Shown piece by piece: positions 1 to 9,440 of a stretch of DNA of 42,183 nucleotides. A model generated the notes under the pieces. The model did not search any database and was not told the origin of the DNA. It worked only from the letters and a program-made list of their open reading frames with translations. Position 1 is the first letter of the stretch. Every line of letters begins with the position of its first letter. Both the position numbers and the translations under genes were made by a program. Source of the stretch: an uncultured Microscilla sp. (lineage in GTDB: Bacteria > Bacteroidota > Bacteroidia > Cytophagales > Microscillaceae). The stretch covers positions 1 to 42,183 of the forward strand of contig NZ_CANLRP010000060.1 of assembly GCF_947493425.1 (NCBI RefSeq). Direction: 5' to 3'.

Positions 1-72
1 AATAATGCAAATCAATTGAATTTGTTCAAAAGTGTCTAATTGTCAACCCAAGGTCAACCTATTTCAGGCATG

Positions 73-207
73 GACAAGTGTTTTACTCAAGGCAAACTTG
101 TGGCTTGTTGCTAAAAGCTATGAGTGACTAGCTATCAGCTTCAGGCGACAAGTGTTTTACTCAAGGCTTGAACCACAGCTTTAAACTTGTGGCTTGTTGC
201 TAAAAGC
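73..207. repeat. Imperfect direct repeat upstream of the permease gene
   Basis: Two copies of a mixed motif lie in the first 300 bases. The string ACAAGTGTTTTACTCAAGGC occurs near 74 and 148, and AAACTTGTGGCTTGTTGC occurs near 94 and 183. The second copy carries about 18 extra bases between the two halves. Nothing coding is seen in 1-313. Function unknown; similar GCTTGTTGCT(A)AAAGC words recur around 9385, so this looks like a dispersed noncoding repeat family. Confidence 0.7.
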
Positions 208-278
208 CTGAAGCTATTACTTCCTTATATTTTTCTCTGGAATATAGAAATGAGCCAAAAAGATTAGAATTTTCGTTC

Positions 279-286
279 TATATTTG
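279..286 (+). promoter_or_regulatory. Putative Bacteroidota -7 promoter element for the LptF/G permease gene
   Basis: TATATTTG fits the Bacteroidota -7 consensus TANNTTTG exactly; no TTG is present 19 bases upstream, so the -33 half is weak. It lies 27 bases before ATG 314 and overlaps the alternative TTG start at 284, which argues that translation begins at 314. Confidence 0.45.
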
Positions 287-313
287 AAAGTTGGCAATTA
301 TACAATTAAAATA

Positions 314-1429
314 ATGCTCAAAAGGTTAGACAAGTATATACTTAAGAAGTTTTTAGTTACCTTCTTTTTTGTGGTGATTATATTAATCTCTATTATAGTA
401 ATCATTGATATTACCGAAAAGATTGGGGACTTTAACAAGATGGATCAAACGGTTTGGCAAATCTTTACGAAGTATTACCTCAACTTTATTCCTTACTGGG
501 CAAACTCCCTCAGCCCTATCCTCATATTTATAGCTACAGTATTTGTAACTGCCCGCCTTGCCACTCATACCGAAATCATTGCTATTTTGAGCAGTGGCGT
601 AAGTTTTAAACGTATGCTGGTGCCCTACCTGCTGGGCTCTTCACTGATAGCAGTGCTCACCTTTTACCTCATTGGGTGGGTGATACCCAAAGCCAACCGG
701 GTAAGGCTCAAGTTTGAAAATACCCACATCAAAGACAAGTTCTATTTTACTGACCGTAATGTGCACTTGAAAATAGCTCCCAATACCTTTGCTTACATAG
801 AAAGCTACGACAATACCAGTCATGTGGGCTACAAATTTACTCTCGAAAACATCAGTGGCTTTGAGTATGACGGCAAAAAACAACAGAAAAAATTAAACAG
901 TAAAGTAGAATGCCGACGCATATTGTGGGACAAAGACCGCAAAAAATGGGTCATGGAAAACTATAAAATTACGGAGTTTAACCAAGGGGATTCTCTCAAC
1001 TATAAGATTACTTACGGGCAAAGCCTGGATACTTTGATGAATCTGAAACCATCAGATTTTGAAAGCAAGTACATGTTCAATGAACAGCTTACGTCTGATC
1101 AGCTGGAAGCCTACATTGCTGAACTGAAGCAACGGGGGGTAGGCAAACTGGAAACTTATCTGGTAGAACGTTATGAGAGAATGGCCTATCCTTTTGCCGT
1201 AATTATTCTCACTGTAATTGGAGTGATTGTGTCGAGCCGTAAAACCCGTGAAGGTGCAGGTTTACAAATAGCGGTAGGCTTTGGGCTTGCTTTTATTTAT
1301 GTCATGCTGATTATGGTAAGCCGGAGTATTGGTAAAAATGGTGAGTTGCCTCCCTTGGTGGCCGCCTGGATGCCCAATATCTTATTTGCTTTGATTGGTT
1401 TATTTATGTACAAACGAGTGCCTAAATAG
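314..1429 (+). CDS. LptF/LptG family lipopolysaccharide export permease (YjgP/YjgQ)
   Basis: This 371-residue inner-membrane protein belongs to the family whose members, with LptB and LptC, extract lipopolysaccharide from the inner membrane and pass it across the periplasm. The sequence shows the family layout: an N-terminal helix (about residues 10-36), two more helices around 55-125, a soluble beta-rich periplasmic domain of about 130 residues in the middle (with the W-x-x-D-R-K-K-W strand), and three C-terminal helices beginning after the conserved ERYERMAYPF segment. Length is normal. The ATG at 314 is chosen because an upstream in-frame TTG at 284 sits inside a likely promoter element. 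It cannot be told from sequence alone whether this is the LptF or the LptG partner. It stands alone; the next gene is convergent. Confidence 0.9.
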   Translation: MLKRLDKYILKKFLVTFFFVVIILISIIVIIDITEKIGDFNKMDQTVWQIFTKYYLNFIPYWANSLSPILIFIATVFVTARLATHTEIIAILSSGVSFKRMLVPYLLGSSLIAVLTFYLIGWVIPKANRVRLKFENTHIKDKFYFTDRNVHLKIAPNTFAYIESYDNTSHVGYKFTLENISGFEYDGKKQQKKLNSKVECRRILWDKDRKKWVMENYKITEFNQGDSLNYKITYGQSLDTLMNLKPSDFESKYMFNEQLTSDQLEAYIAELKQRGVGKLETYLVERYERMAYPFAVIILTVIGVIVSSRKTREGAGLQIAVGFGLAFIYVMLIMVSRSIGKNGELPPLVAAWMPNILFALIGLFMYKRVPK

Positions 1430-1695
1430 CATTTATACTTGGAACGGCATGGTTAACCGAAACCTGGTTATTCTAATGGTTGTTGTACCGATATACATCG
1501 GTATTCAAGCTCTCCGCTCATTGTTACGCTTCGCTTAATGGCATAAAATGGTTGTAACGGGATGCAAGCACGCGATGCGGTACAAAGATTGGAACCTAAA
1601 AACGGTTTTTTATCCCATTCACAGTATATTTACTCTAATTGCCCAGTTTTATTAAAAGTCTACCGACTGCACTAAGAAACCTGGCAGGTATAATC
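1430..1695. other. Noncoding spacer between convergent genes
   Basis: No gene is supported here. The spacer holds a palindrome ACCGATATACATCGGT at 1487-1502, related to the ACCGATGCATATCGGT palindromes in the repeats at 23.6 and 26.0 kb. Confidence 0.5.
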
Positions 1696-1733
1696 AAAAA
1701 AAATCCCGGATAAAGCCTGTACTTTATCCGGGA
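1696..1733 (-). terminator. Rho-independent terminator of the giant type IX cargo gene
   Basis: A perfect 12-bp stem, TCCCGGATAAAG (1704-1715) with CTTTATCCGGGA (1722-1733) and a 6-base loop, is followed on the minus strand by a run of eight T (1703-1696). It lies 40 bases after the stop of the minus-strand gene. Confidence 0.9.
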
Positions 1734-1773
1734 ATCAATGCCTATCGTTTTTTAATGTAGTGCTTATTTACAC

Positions 1774-4700
1774 TTAGTGCTTTTCAAAGCGTCGTTGCAC
1801 CGTAAACTGGCGGTTGCTCAATTTGATAATATACACTCCGGAGGCAAGGTCGTTTACCCTCAATGACCACTGACGACTACCACGCGTCCAACGTCCTTGT
1901 TTGACCGTTTGCCCCGACACATTCACTACCTCCCACTTGATGTCCTCGGTAAGGCTTTTGGTAGACCCATTGGCAGGAAAGGAGATGTTTAATTGATCGG
2001 CAGCCGGGTTAGGAAATATGCTCCATTTACCCGCTTTCAAATCATCTACAACACCAGTGACCTGATTTTCATCATTGACATCGTTTTCACGACCGTTTGC
2101 CAGCACATCGCTTACCTCTGCCTGGTATATTTCTTTGGTTTCATAATCTGCCACAAACACCACCACCCGTAGGTTGTTGGGCGAAAGCCCTGTTACAGCG
2201 CTGTAGTTCCAGGTTTCATTCAATGTTTGGCTATTGCCTACCACCCAAGACTGCGCCCGGAAGGTACCTGCTGCATCAGGCAACATTTTGCGCACCGCAT
2301 TGTAGTAGTTATTGCCCTCAATGTTAATGGTGTCTTCTATTACGGCAATGTGCATCACCACCTTGCGGTCAAGTGCTTCGATGGCGTTTACAGTAGCCGA
2401 AACGGTCAAAGTACCATTGGTAGCTGTAGCCTGGCTTATATTAATTAAGAAAGGAGCCGCGCGTAAAGTACGCTGAGCAAAAGCCGTGTCTACCCAGGTG
2501 CCCACATAACTCCCGGTAATTGACTCATCTCTTACTTGCCCGTCAAGGGTAGGACGAGGTACTTCACGTATGCCGTAATGAAACGCCCGACCACTGGGGT
2601 CTTTTGGGCTTTGGTTATTGATAGCGTCGTTGCCCGGAAAAGCCGTATGGTAGTGAATATTAATCGCCTCGGCTTTGCTGTTGGCATAGGCATGGGTAGT
2701 GGCATCCAAGGTAGCGGCGTTGGTTACAGCCTGATTGATAAAGTACTCCATCAACACCAGGCGGTTTCGGTTATTGACTTGGAAATTGTCAAAAGCAAAC
2801 CCATCGTATTTTACGTCGGGGTTATTGTCGGCGTTGCTGCCAAAAGCCACCCTAAACCTTACGATGCGGTTGGTTATGTTTTCGGCAATCATTTTTTGCA
2901 GCACAGCATCTAAGCCAAAACGCGCCCTTTTCCACCCCAGGGTAGTAATTGTGCTTTGGGCATTGCCCGACCAACCTTGCCCATCGCCGTTGGAGGTAGT
3001 AAAGTCATCGCCTGGCTTGCCCAAAATAGGTTTGGTATTGTACCAGTCTAATCCTTGATTTTGCTCCCCTACCCTATGCCAGGTAGCTCCATCATCCACG
3101 GTATACAACAATACCACCCCGTCGCCTCCCCGGTCGGTATCCGACCAGTAATCAAACGATACCATGGGGCGGTTCAAGGCATTGATGTCAAAACAAGGGC
3201 TTTCTACATACGATTGCTCGTTGGCGTTGTAATTGGCAATGGTATCTGTTTTAGCCGGGTTGTCGCTGTTATCGGTCACCCAGGCATTGCCTTTATCCGC
3301 CGGAATGTGTTGGGCAATCCCCGCTGGCGTTTTTACCTTCCAACTGGTACTGTCTTTTTTCAAGCCTGATACATCTACCCAACCGTGAGAAATCCAATTG
3401 GCGGCTCCTGAAGTAAAGTCTTGGATGTAAGGGGTATTGGGGCTTACGGCAATCACCGGGAAAATATCGATGCGCTTACGCAAAGTATAAGAGGCTATCC
3501 CATCTTTGGTGGTCACGGTGAGCGACACAGGATAAGTACCTGGGGCTGCATAACTATGCAGGGGATTTTGTACAGTAGAGGTATTTCCGTCGCCAAAGTC
3601 CCACGCCCAACTAGTCAAATCATCGGTAAGCGAAGTAGAGACATCGGTAAACTGGGTAGGTGTACCCAAACACTTGCCTTTAAAGGTAAAGTTTACATTA
3701 TAGCTCTTGGTAATGGTAGCCTGACAACCCGAAGTATTGGCGATGACCACCTCGTAGTTATGAATCACGGTATTGTCGGGGCTGCTCAATGTTTTCAACG
3801 GATTTTGTGCCGCAGCACTCGTTCCATCTTTAAAGTCCCACGCCCAGCTGACGCTATTGGTAGCAGCAGAGGTATACTGCAGCTCAGGTTTGTCATAGTC
3901 TTTGGTGCTGGTAATGCGGATATTTTCCGGGGCAGGCACCACATTAAAACTCACCACGACACTGGTGTCTTTACAATTGTTGGCGTCTTCGTAACTGTAG
4001 GTGATTTTGTAAGTGCCTACGCCATTCAAATCATTTTTAGTATGGAAACTGGCAGAACTAAACTTATACTCAAACGAACTAGGCGCCTCTTGCCAAATAC
4101 GAAACTCTCCATTGGCAGGTACTGGTGGGCTTTGGTTGTTTACCAGGCGAGTTAAAGCGACGTTGCCTTTGTCCAGACAAAAAACATCGCCATCGTTTAT
4201 ACCCGCAAAAGAGGCTTCTGAGGGCTTGTTGGTAGTAATGGTATAGGTCAGGCTTGATGAACACTTATTCAACCCGGTTTCTGCGTGTACAAAAGTCACC
4301 TCGTATTTACCCGCAGGCAAGGTGGTGATTTTTAACTGATCGTCGGGCAAGGTAGTTTCTACACTGGTGCCCAGGTTTTTTAGCTTGATATAATCTTGCG
4401 CGGTTCCTAAAGTTACCGTGTTGGCTCCTCCCCCTCCGGCTGGGGTTACCTTGGCCACCAGGCTAATGTCGTTGGTGTTGGTACAGTAAGAGGCATTGTT
4501 TGTAATGCCCTCTACTTCAAGCGTAGGAGTAGCCGTAATCACCAGGTCTTTTTCGGGGGTAGTAACAGCACAAGAGCCCACTGTATAGGTGTAATATACT
4601 TTGTAGGTTTTGCCCGCAGTAAGGGTACTTAAATTGATGCTATGGACTGCCGCACCAAGACTGGTAATATTGGCGCCATCTTTTATCGAAAAAGTTCCGT

Positions 4701-7023
4701 TTTGTGCTTCCAAAGCAGTAGGAGAACCTCCATTGACTGTAGGAGCCAACTGTAAGGTATTGCCAACCCCGTTGCAATAAGTGCTGGCAGCAATATTGGC
4801 AAAGTCTATAGTAGGAGGCGCCAATACTTGAATGGTAATCAGGGATGATTCCTTAGAACAAACATCGGTATGCGCAAACTTGATGCGGTGAGTGCCTACG
4901 CCTAACTGCTGAGGGTTAAAAGTATGGTTGATGTTGCTTATTTTGTTGCTGCTGTTGAGTACTGTAGTAAAAGGACCATTATCGGTGCTCAGATAAAACT
5001 GTACTTCTTTGGTAATAATGCTGCTTCGGTTTTTCAGGGTAAAATTAAAGTCGGTGCCTTGGTTGTTACAATAGCTAGTGGGCGCATTGGGGTCGGTAAC
5101 AGCAATGCTGAGCTCTAAACCAGGGTAAATGGTGACTTGAGTAGACTCGTTTTTGACAACATTCGTGAGGGCGTTGGTAACCGTATGGCGGCAAACGTGG
5201 TTGGCAGTGACGTTGATGGTGACTACAGTAGGGGTAGTAATGGTGCCTACCGCCCCTGGGTTGAAGGTAAAAGTACCACTCGATGAATTGACACTGGTAA
5301 TAAGCCCCGAAGTAGGCGAAGAAACCGAATAAGAAGAAGACTGGAGGGTATTCAGAAAAGCACAAGAGGCTGATATTTCAGACTTACCAGTATTTACTTT
5401 AGCCGCAAACGAGGTGTTTTCTTTGCAAATATTGATGGGCAAAGGGTCACTAGGACCGTTGTTTAGTTGAATCAAAGGCTCAAGCTCGGTGACGTCTATG
5501 TCAATATTGTCGGTGTTTTCGCAATTGGTTGTGCCGTTTTTGTAGGTATACACCACGTTGTAAGTTTGCCCGGTAGCCAGCCCGTTAGAGTCAAAAATAT
5601 AGGTACTCGCCCCGGTTTGTTTTACCCCAGGCCCGGTAAATACACCTCCGGTGGGGTTTCCGCTAAGGGTAGTGGTGCTTCCGGTAGTTACCACAGTAGC
5701 GCCCGACGAGGCAGTGACTGTAGGTTTGGGGTGTACGGTAAAGTCCTGGTTGGGCGAAGAAGTTACCTGACAGCCCCCATTGGCGCCCGATGCGGTACCT
5801 ACCACCCTCAAACTATAATTATTGGCAGGCAGGTTGGCTTTGGTAGTAAAGGTACCACCCGTGACGGTGCCCTCAGCGGCCGTGACGGTGGCAAACCCTG
5901 AGCCTTTGTCGATCTGAAAAACGTAGCTACTGGCTCCAGTAGCAGTGTAAGAGAGGGTTTCGCCCCGGCATATTTCGTTAGAAGCCGCATTTCTGATCAA
6001 CGATACCGTAGGGGGTTCGTGCACGGTTACGGTCACCGTTTTGACCGCACTATAGCAACCATTGTGTTCGCGGCGGGCATAATAAGTAAGGGTAGTGGCG
6101 GTGGTGGGCTCTACCCCAATGAGGGCATTGCTGCCAATGCTTTCGGCACCATTTTGCACCAACACCTCGTTTCCGGTGGCCACTTGGTTGGTCAGGGCAA
6201 GGTCGGAGTACCAATTGGTGGTGCCCGTGCCTCCGTTTACGTTGAATTTGTCGGCGGCAGTAAAAGTAGCACCTACGCATATATCTACATTGGTAAGCCC
6301 GGTAAGGTTAAGATCGGCGGGGGAAGTTTTGGAGCCATAAGTAGCCAAAGGAGAAGCCGCAGACTCGCTCAAACCAGTAAAAACCCCATCGGTGGTGATG
6401 CCGCCGGGGTAGATTGCCTCGCTTGCCACTGCCGTAGCAGACAATGCCCTTACCTGCAAGCCCGAAATGGTGATGGCGTCTAGTTTGTCATTTTTTAACA
6501 AGTCAAAAGTAATGTCAAAATAATACATAGCTCCCGTATTAATGACCTCGGTAGTGCTGATAGACTTGATATTGGTGCCCGAGGTATTGGCAGCAACGCT
6601 TACCGAACCCGGTCCGGTTTTGAACTCAAAATTGGTGGTATTGGCGGTCCTTACCCTTAATACAACGTTCATAGCTAGATCAGTGTCATTGTTAGGGTTG
6701 GTATCCGTAAAACTATCGTTGGTGGTTTCGTAAATGGTGATGTTGGGCAGGGTGACAAACTGCCCGTCTTTGCAGAGGGCGGCGGTGCCGGTAAAGTCGG
6801 GTGCCGTAATGACCACATTGCCCGCGGCGGCGGTGGGTTTGAGTAGGGGTAAAAAATGGCCGGAGGGCAAGGCAGGCAGGTTAGGAGGGTTCACCACCTG
6901 AGGGGTTGCCCGCCACCAGGAAGACCGGATAGCCGGATGGGTTTGTAACCATAACCCTATGATGCCTGCCAGGGCAAGCAAGGTAAAAGATGCCTGTGTT
7001 TTGGATAAAGTCAACGTTTTCAT
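1774..7023 (-). CDS. Giant secreted PKD/Ig-like repeat protein with Omp28-like region and type IX (type A) sorting domain
   Basis: This 1749-residue protein is predicted to be exported by Sec and then carried to the cell surface by the type IX secretion system. From the chosen ATG at 7023 it has a signal peptide (MKTLTLSK, hydrophobic core, about residues 1-30). A long stretch of beta-sandwich-like repeats follows, many opening with a conserved Cys (TYCNG, SYCTN, SYCNN). Then come two PKD domains with WAWDFKDG and WAWDFGDG (about 1050-1200), a jelly-roll-like segment (about 1200-1420), an Omp28-like region starting at LMEYFINQ (about 1420-1650), and a C-terminal sorting domain (WSIFPNPAADQLNIS ... 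ASGVYIIKL, about 1663-1749). The redox CxxC usual near the start of Omp28 domains is absent. An upstream frame extension to 7224 has no signal peptide and is not used. Probably an adhesin or surface protein; the ligand is unknown. Confidence 0.88.
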   Translation of the reverse strand: MKTLTLSKTQASFTLLALAGIIGLWLQTHPAIRSSWWRATPQVVNPPNLPALPSGHFLPLLKPTAAAGNVVITAPDFTGTAALCKDGQFVTLPNITIYETTNDSFTDTNPNNDTDLAMNVVLRVRTANTTNFEFKTGPGSVSVAANTSGTNIKSISTTEVINTGAMYYFDITFDLLKNDKLDAITISGLQVRALSATAVASEAIYPGGITTDGVFTGLSESAASPLATYGSKTSPADLNLTGLTNVDICVGATFTAADKFNVNGGTGTTNWYSDLALTNQVATGNEVLVQNGAESIGSNALIGVEPTTATTLTYYARREHNGCYSAVKTVTVTVHEPPTVSLIRNAASNEICRGETLSYTATGASSYVFQIDKGSGFATVTAAEGTVTGGTFTTKANLPANNYSLRVVGTASGANGGCQVTSSPNQDFTVHPKPTVTASSGATVVTTGSTTTLSGNPTGGVFTGPGVKQTGASTYIFDSNGLATGQTYNVVYTYKNGTTNCENTDNIDIDVTELEPLIQLNNGPSDPLPINICKENTSFAAKVNTGKSEISASCAFLNTLQSSSYSVSSPTSGLITSVNSSSGTFTFNPGAVGTITTPTVVTINVTANHVCRHTVTNALTNVVKNESTQVTIYPGLELSIAVTDPNAPTSYCNNQGTDFNFTLKNRSSIITKEVQFYLSTDNGPFTTVLNSSNKISNINHTFNPQQLGVGTHRIKFAHTDVCSKESSLITIQVLAPPTIDFANIAASTYCNGVGNTLQLAPTVNGGSPTALEAQNGTFSIKDGANITSLGAAVHSINLSTLTAGKTYKVYYTYTVGSCAVTTPEKDLVITATPTLEVEGITNNASYCTNTNDISLVAKVTPAGGGGANTVTLGTAQDYIKLKNLGTSVETTLPDDQLKITTLPAGKYEVTFVHAETGLNKCSSSLTYTITTNKPSEASFAGINDGDVFCLDKGNVALTRLVNNQSPPVPANGEFRIWQEAPSSFEYKFSSASFHTKNDLNGVGTYKITYSYEDANNCKDTSVVVSFNVVPAPENIRITSTKDYDKPELQYTSAATNSVSWAWDFKDGTSAAAQNPLKTLSSPDNTVIHNYEVVIANTSGCQATITKSYNVNFTFKGKCLGTPTQFTDVSTSLTDDLTSWAWDFGDGNTSTVQNPLHSYAAPGTYPVSLTVTTKDGIASYTLRKRIDIFPVIAVSPNTPYIQDFTSGAANWISHGWVDVSGLKKDSTSWKVKTPAGIAQHIPADKGNAWVTDNSDNPAKTDTIANYNANEQSYVESPCFDINALNRPMVSFDYWSDTDRGGDGVVLLYTVDDGATWHRVGEQNQGLDWYNTKPILGKPGDDFTTSNGDGQGWSGNAQSTITTLGWKRARFGLDAVLQKMIAENITNRIVRFRVAFGSNADNNPDVKYDGFAFDNFQVNNRNRLVLMEYFINQAVTNAATLDATTHAYANSKAEAINIHYHTAFPGNDAINNQSPKDPSGRAFHYGIREVPRPTLDGQVRDESITGSYVGTWVDTAFAQRTLRAAPFLINISQATATNGTLTVSATVNAIEALDRKVVMHIAVIEDTINIEGNNYYNAVRKMLPDAAGTFRAQSWVVGNSQTLNETWNYSAVTGLSPNNLRVVVFVADYETKEIYQAEVSDVLANGRENDVNDENQVTGVVDDLKAGKWSIFPNPAADQLNISFPANGSTKSLTEDIKWEVVNVSGQTVKQGRWTRGSRQWSLRVNDLASGVYIIKLSNRQFTVQRRFEKH

Positions 7024-7166
7024 AGATGTGTACAAAATAATAAACAATAAAGATGATTTAATAAATTGATTGCTTAAGGTGGTGGAACCCGCCCTCTTTG
7101 ATGGGATTGGGTGACCAAAAGTAACCCCTTCTTTTTGAAGGAATAAAAAATTGAGGGGAACTACTT

Positions 7167-7174
7167 CAAATATA
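7167..7174 (-). promoter_or_regulatory. Putative -7 promoter element of the giant cargo gene
   Basis: Read on the minus strand this is TATATTTG, an exact TANNTTTG match. No well-spaced TTG -33 element was seen. It implies a leader of about 135 bases before ATG 7023. Confidence 0.35.
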
Positions 7175-7519
7175 CTACATTTGGGGCAATGAAACGGATA
7201 AAATTTCGCGGTTTTTATGGGCAAGGTAAGTTTTTAGCCAAACCTCTCCCATTGCCCTGCAAGGGCAGCCAGGGTAATGCAGGTGGGGCAACACCTGCTT
7301 TACTTCCTGGTTATCAATCAGTTGACTAACACCTACCCACATACTGACCATAAGTCAGTGTTTTTTGAGGGCGTGCCAGTACCACCTCCAGCCATGGACA
7401 AATCTGACCCAACCGCTTTGGCAATGCCTTAGCTAGGCGCAAATACCTGCCTAAGAGGTACTTAAGGCAGGTGGGCGTGTAAAAAAGCCAAAAAAAAGTA
7501 TGAAATTTCGCGAAAGACG
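7175..7519. other. Noncoding spacer between divergent secreted-protein genes
   Basis: No gene is supported. A small plus-strand hairpin ACTGAC-CATAA-GTCAGT followed by T6 (7343-7366) resembles a weak terminator although no plus-strand gene precedes it. An imperfect palindrome CCTGCCTAAG / CTTAAGGCAGG lies near 7448-7472. Confidence 0.4.
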
Positions 7520-7527
7520 TATCTTTG
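7520..7527 (+). promoter_or_regulatory. Putative -7 promoter element of the NHL-repeat gene
   Basis: TATCTTTG matches TANNTTTG and lies 45 bases before ATG 7573. The -33 position is not TTG. Confidence 0.4.
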
Positions 7528-7572
7528 TAGGTAGGAAACCAATTTTAATCAAACCTAAAATACTGACAAAGT

Positions 7573-9144
7573 ATGCAACAAACACAATTCTACAACGCAC
7601 AAAGGTTATGGAGTATCTTGATGGCACTCTGCCTGCTGGCTCCCCTGCAACTGACCGCTCAAACTGCCTTGATATTAAAAGATACTGTGGGCACTAAAAT
7701 AGACGGCACGGGTGATGGAGAACTCAATGCCCCTAAAAAGATAGTCTTCAACGATGATGGTAGTTTTTGGGTGGTAGACGCAGGCAACGACCGGGTGCAA
7801 AAGTTTGACAAAGACGGCAAGTTTGTCACAAAATTTGGCACCCCTGGCGCGGGCAATGGACAGTTTAGCTCTCCTTATAGCATCACCAAAGATAGCCAAG
7901 GGAATATTTATGTGACTGATTCAGGCAATGACAATGTCCAAAAGTTTGACAAAGACGGAGGACATCTAAAAACATTTGGCGGCAATGGCACTACAGACGG
8001 GAAATTTGAATCTCCCAGAGGCATTGTGATAGACGCTTCAGGCAATATCTATATAGCCGATGGACCTAACAACCGCATCCAGAAGTTTGACAAAGACGAT
8101 AATTTTGTAAGTAAGTTTGGTACTGCAGGTACAGGAGATGGGCAGTTTGACTTCCCAGACGAAATGGCGATGGATGCAGACGGCAACCTGTATATAATAG
8201 ATAGGAATAACAAAAGGGTGCAAAAGTTTGACAAAGATGGAAAATACCTAGCTCAATTTGGTGGCGCAGGCACCACCGATGGCAAATTTGATAATATTCA
8301 AGGAATTGCCATTGACAAAGACGGATTTATATATGTAGGCGAAGGCGGTACCAGAGACATTATTCAAGTATTTGACAGCAATGGAAACTTTAAGACCAAG
8401 TTCAACTCTAACAATGAGGCAAACGGCAACAAAGTAGAAACCCACCTTACCTTTGATGCCAACGGACAATTATACATCAGTGAAACTATTGGAGACAGAA
8501 TCAGAATCATGGCGCCCGCCCAAGAAATCAACCTCAAAGCAGGCACGACTGCAGTAGCTTCGGGAAGCACGGTAGATTTTGGCAGTGTGGTGGTGAGCCA
8601 GTCGAGCGATAAAACTTTCACTATTGAGAATTTGGGCGGCATAGATTTGACTTTGAGTGGTACTTCGGGCAGCCAGGTGGCAGTGAGTGGTACCAATGCT
8701 ACTGACTTTGTGGTGACCCAAACCAGTGTAACCGATAAAATTACTGGGTTTAGCAACGTTACGTTTAGCGTAAGCTACAAGCCTGCCGGGTTGGGCGCCA
8801 GCACCGCAGCTTTGACCATTAGCAGCAACGATGCCGATGAGGGTACGTATACGATCAACCTCACGGGCACTGCTACCAGCAATGTAACCGGGGTAAGCCC
8901 CGACTTGAAAGAGGGCATCTTGACGGTAGGCCCTAACCCTACCCAGGGCAAGCTGCACTTGAGCATTGAAGGCAAGGCTTCGGGCAATATCAGCTACCAG
9001 GTAGTAAATATGCAAGGACAAACTGTAGCAAAGGGTGCTCCACGTAAGGGAAGCATTGATATGGGCTCGTTGCCTGCGGGTAATTATGTGTTGCTGTTGC
9101 AAATTGGCGATGAGCAGGTGGTACGTAGAATTCAAAAAAAGTAG
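7573..9144 (+). CDS. Secreted NHL-repeat beta-propeller protein with type IX sorting domain
   Basis: A 523-residue exported protein. It has a signal peptide ending near LQLTAQ (about residue 30). Six or so NHL repeats (about 35-310) follow, each with a G-x-G-D-G-x-F-x-x-P opening and a repeated VQKFDKDG strand, predicted to form a six-bladed propeller. A 'choice-of-anchor D' Ig-like domain follows (about 320-440; DFGSVVVSQSSDKTFTIEN and SSNDADEGTYTINLTG). The end is a type A C-terminal sorting domain (LTVGPNPTQGKLHLSIEG ... LPAGNYVLLLQ). NHL propellers usually bind other macromolecules; the partner is unknown. It is transcribed divergently from the giant cargo gene. Confidence 0.9.
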   Translation: MQQTQFYNAQRLWSILMALCLLAPLQLTAQTALILKDTVGTKIDGTGDGELNAPKKIVFNDDGSFWVVDAGNDRVQKFDKDGKFVTKFGTPGAGNGQFSSPYSITKDSQGNIYVTDSGNDNVQKFDKDGGHLKTFGGNGTTDGKFESPRGIVIDASGNIYIADGPNNRIQKFDKDDNFVSKFGTAGTGDGQFDFPDEMAMDADGNLYIIDRNNKRVQKFDKDGKYLAQFGGAGTTDGKFDNIQGIAIDKDGFIYVGEGGTRDIIQVFDSNGNFKTKFNSNNEANGNKVETHLTFDANGQLYISETIGDRIRIMAPAQEINLKAGTTAVASGSTVDFGSVVVSQSSDKTFTIENLGGIDLTLSGTSGSQVAVSGTNATDFVVTQTSVTDKITGFSNVTFSVSYKPAGLGASTAALTISSNDADEGTYTINLTGTATSNVTGVSPDLKEGILTVGPNPTQGKLHLSIEGKASGNISYQVVNMQGQTVAKGAPRKGSIDMGSLPAGNYVLLLQIGDEQVVRRIQKK

Positions 9145-9198
9145 GCTAAATTATATTATATGGTTATATGGTTTTATGGTTCGCGAAGCGGGGCTTTT

Positions 9199-9343
9199 TA
9201 TACTAGGATTAAAGTGATTTTAGGATTTACAGGATTAGCTGAAGCTGAGCTCAGCACAGCAAAGCTGTAGCTTCGATTGATTAATGTTGGTATTCAGACA
9301 ATTAGTCAAAATCCATCCTCAAAACCATTTTTGTTTAAGTATA
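9199..9343. repeat. Dispersed palindromic repeat, long copy (145 bp)
   Basis: It shares its ends and most of its body with the 94-bp copy at 28582-28675. Both begin TATACTAGGATTAAAGTG and end TTTTTGTTTAAGTATA, and the two ends are imperfect inverted repeats (TATACT outside; GATTTTAGGAT against an inverted GTTTTGAGGAT inside). This copy carries 51 extra bases (about 9224-9276) containing AGCACAGCAAAGCTGTAGC. It starts 54 bases after the NHL gene. It looks like a small nonautonomous or REP-type element. Confidence 0.75.
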
Positions 9344-9440
9344 ACAGTAAAGCCACGGACTTCTGCCGCAAGTTGCTACTTGAAGCTTGTTGCTTAAAGC
9401 TTGTAGCTATAAAAACTATCACCCAAAAGAAATTTAACTC

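Noticed and set aside
284..313. TTG start that would extend the LptF/G permease by ten residues
   Set aside because: It overlaps the TATATTTG promoter-like element, and the ATG at 314 gives the normal family N-terminus.
3421..4155. Plus-strand open frame (244 codons) inside the giant cargo gene
   Set aside because: The minus strand carries clear PKD domains and a sorting domain through this stretch; the plus frame is a shadow.
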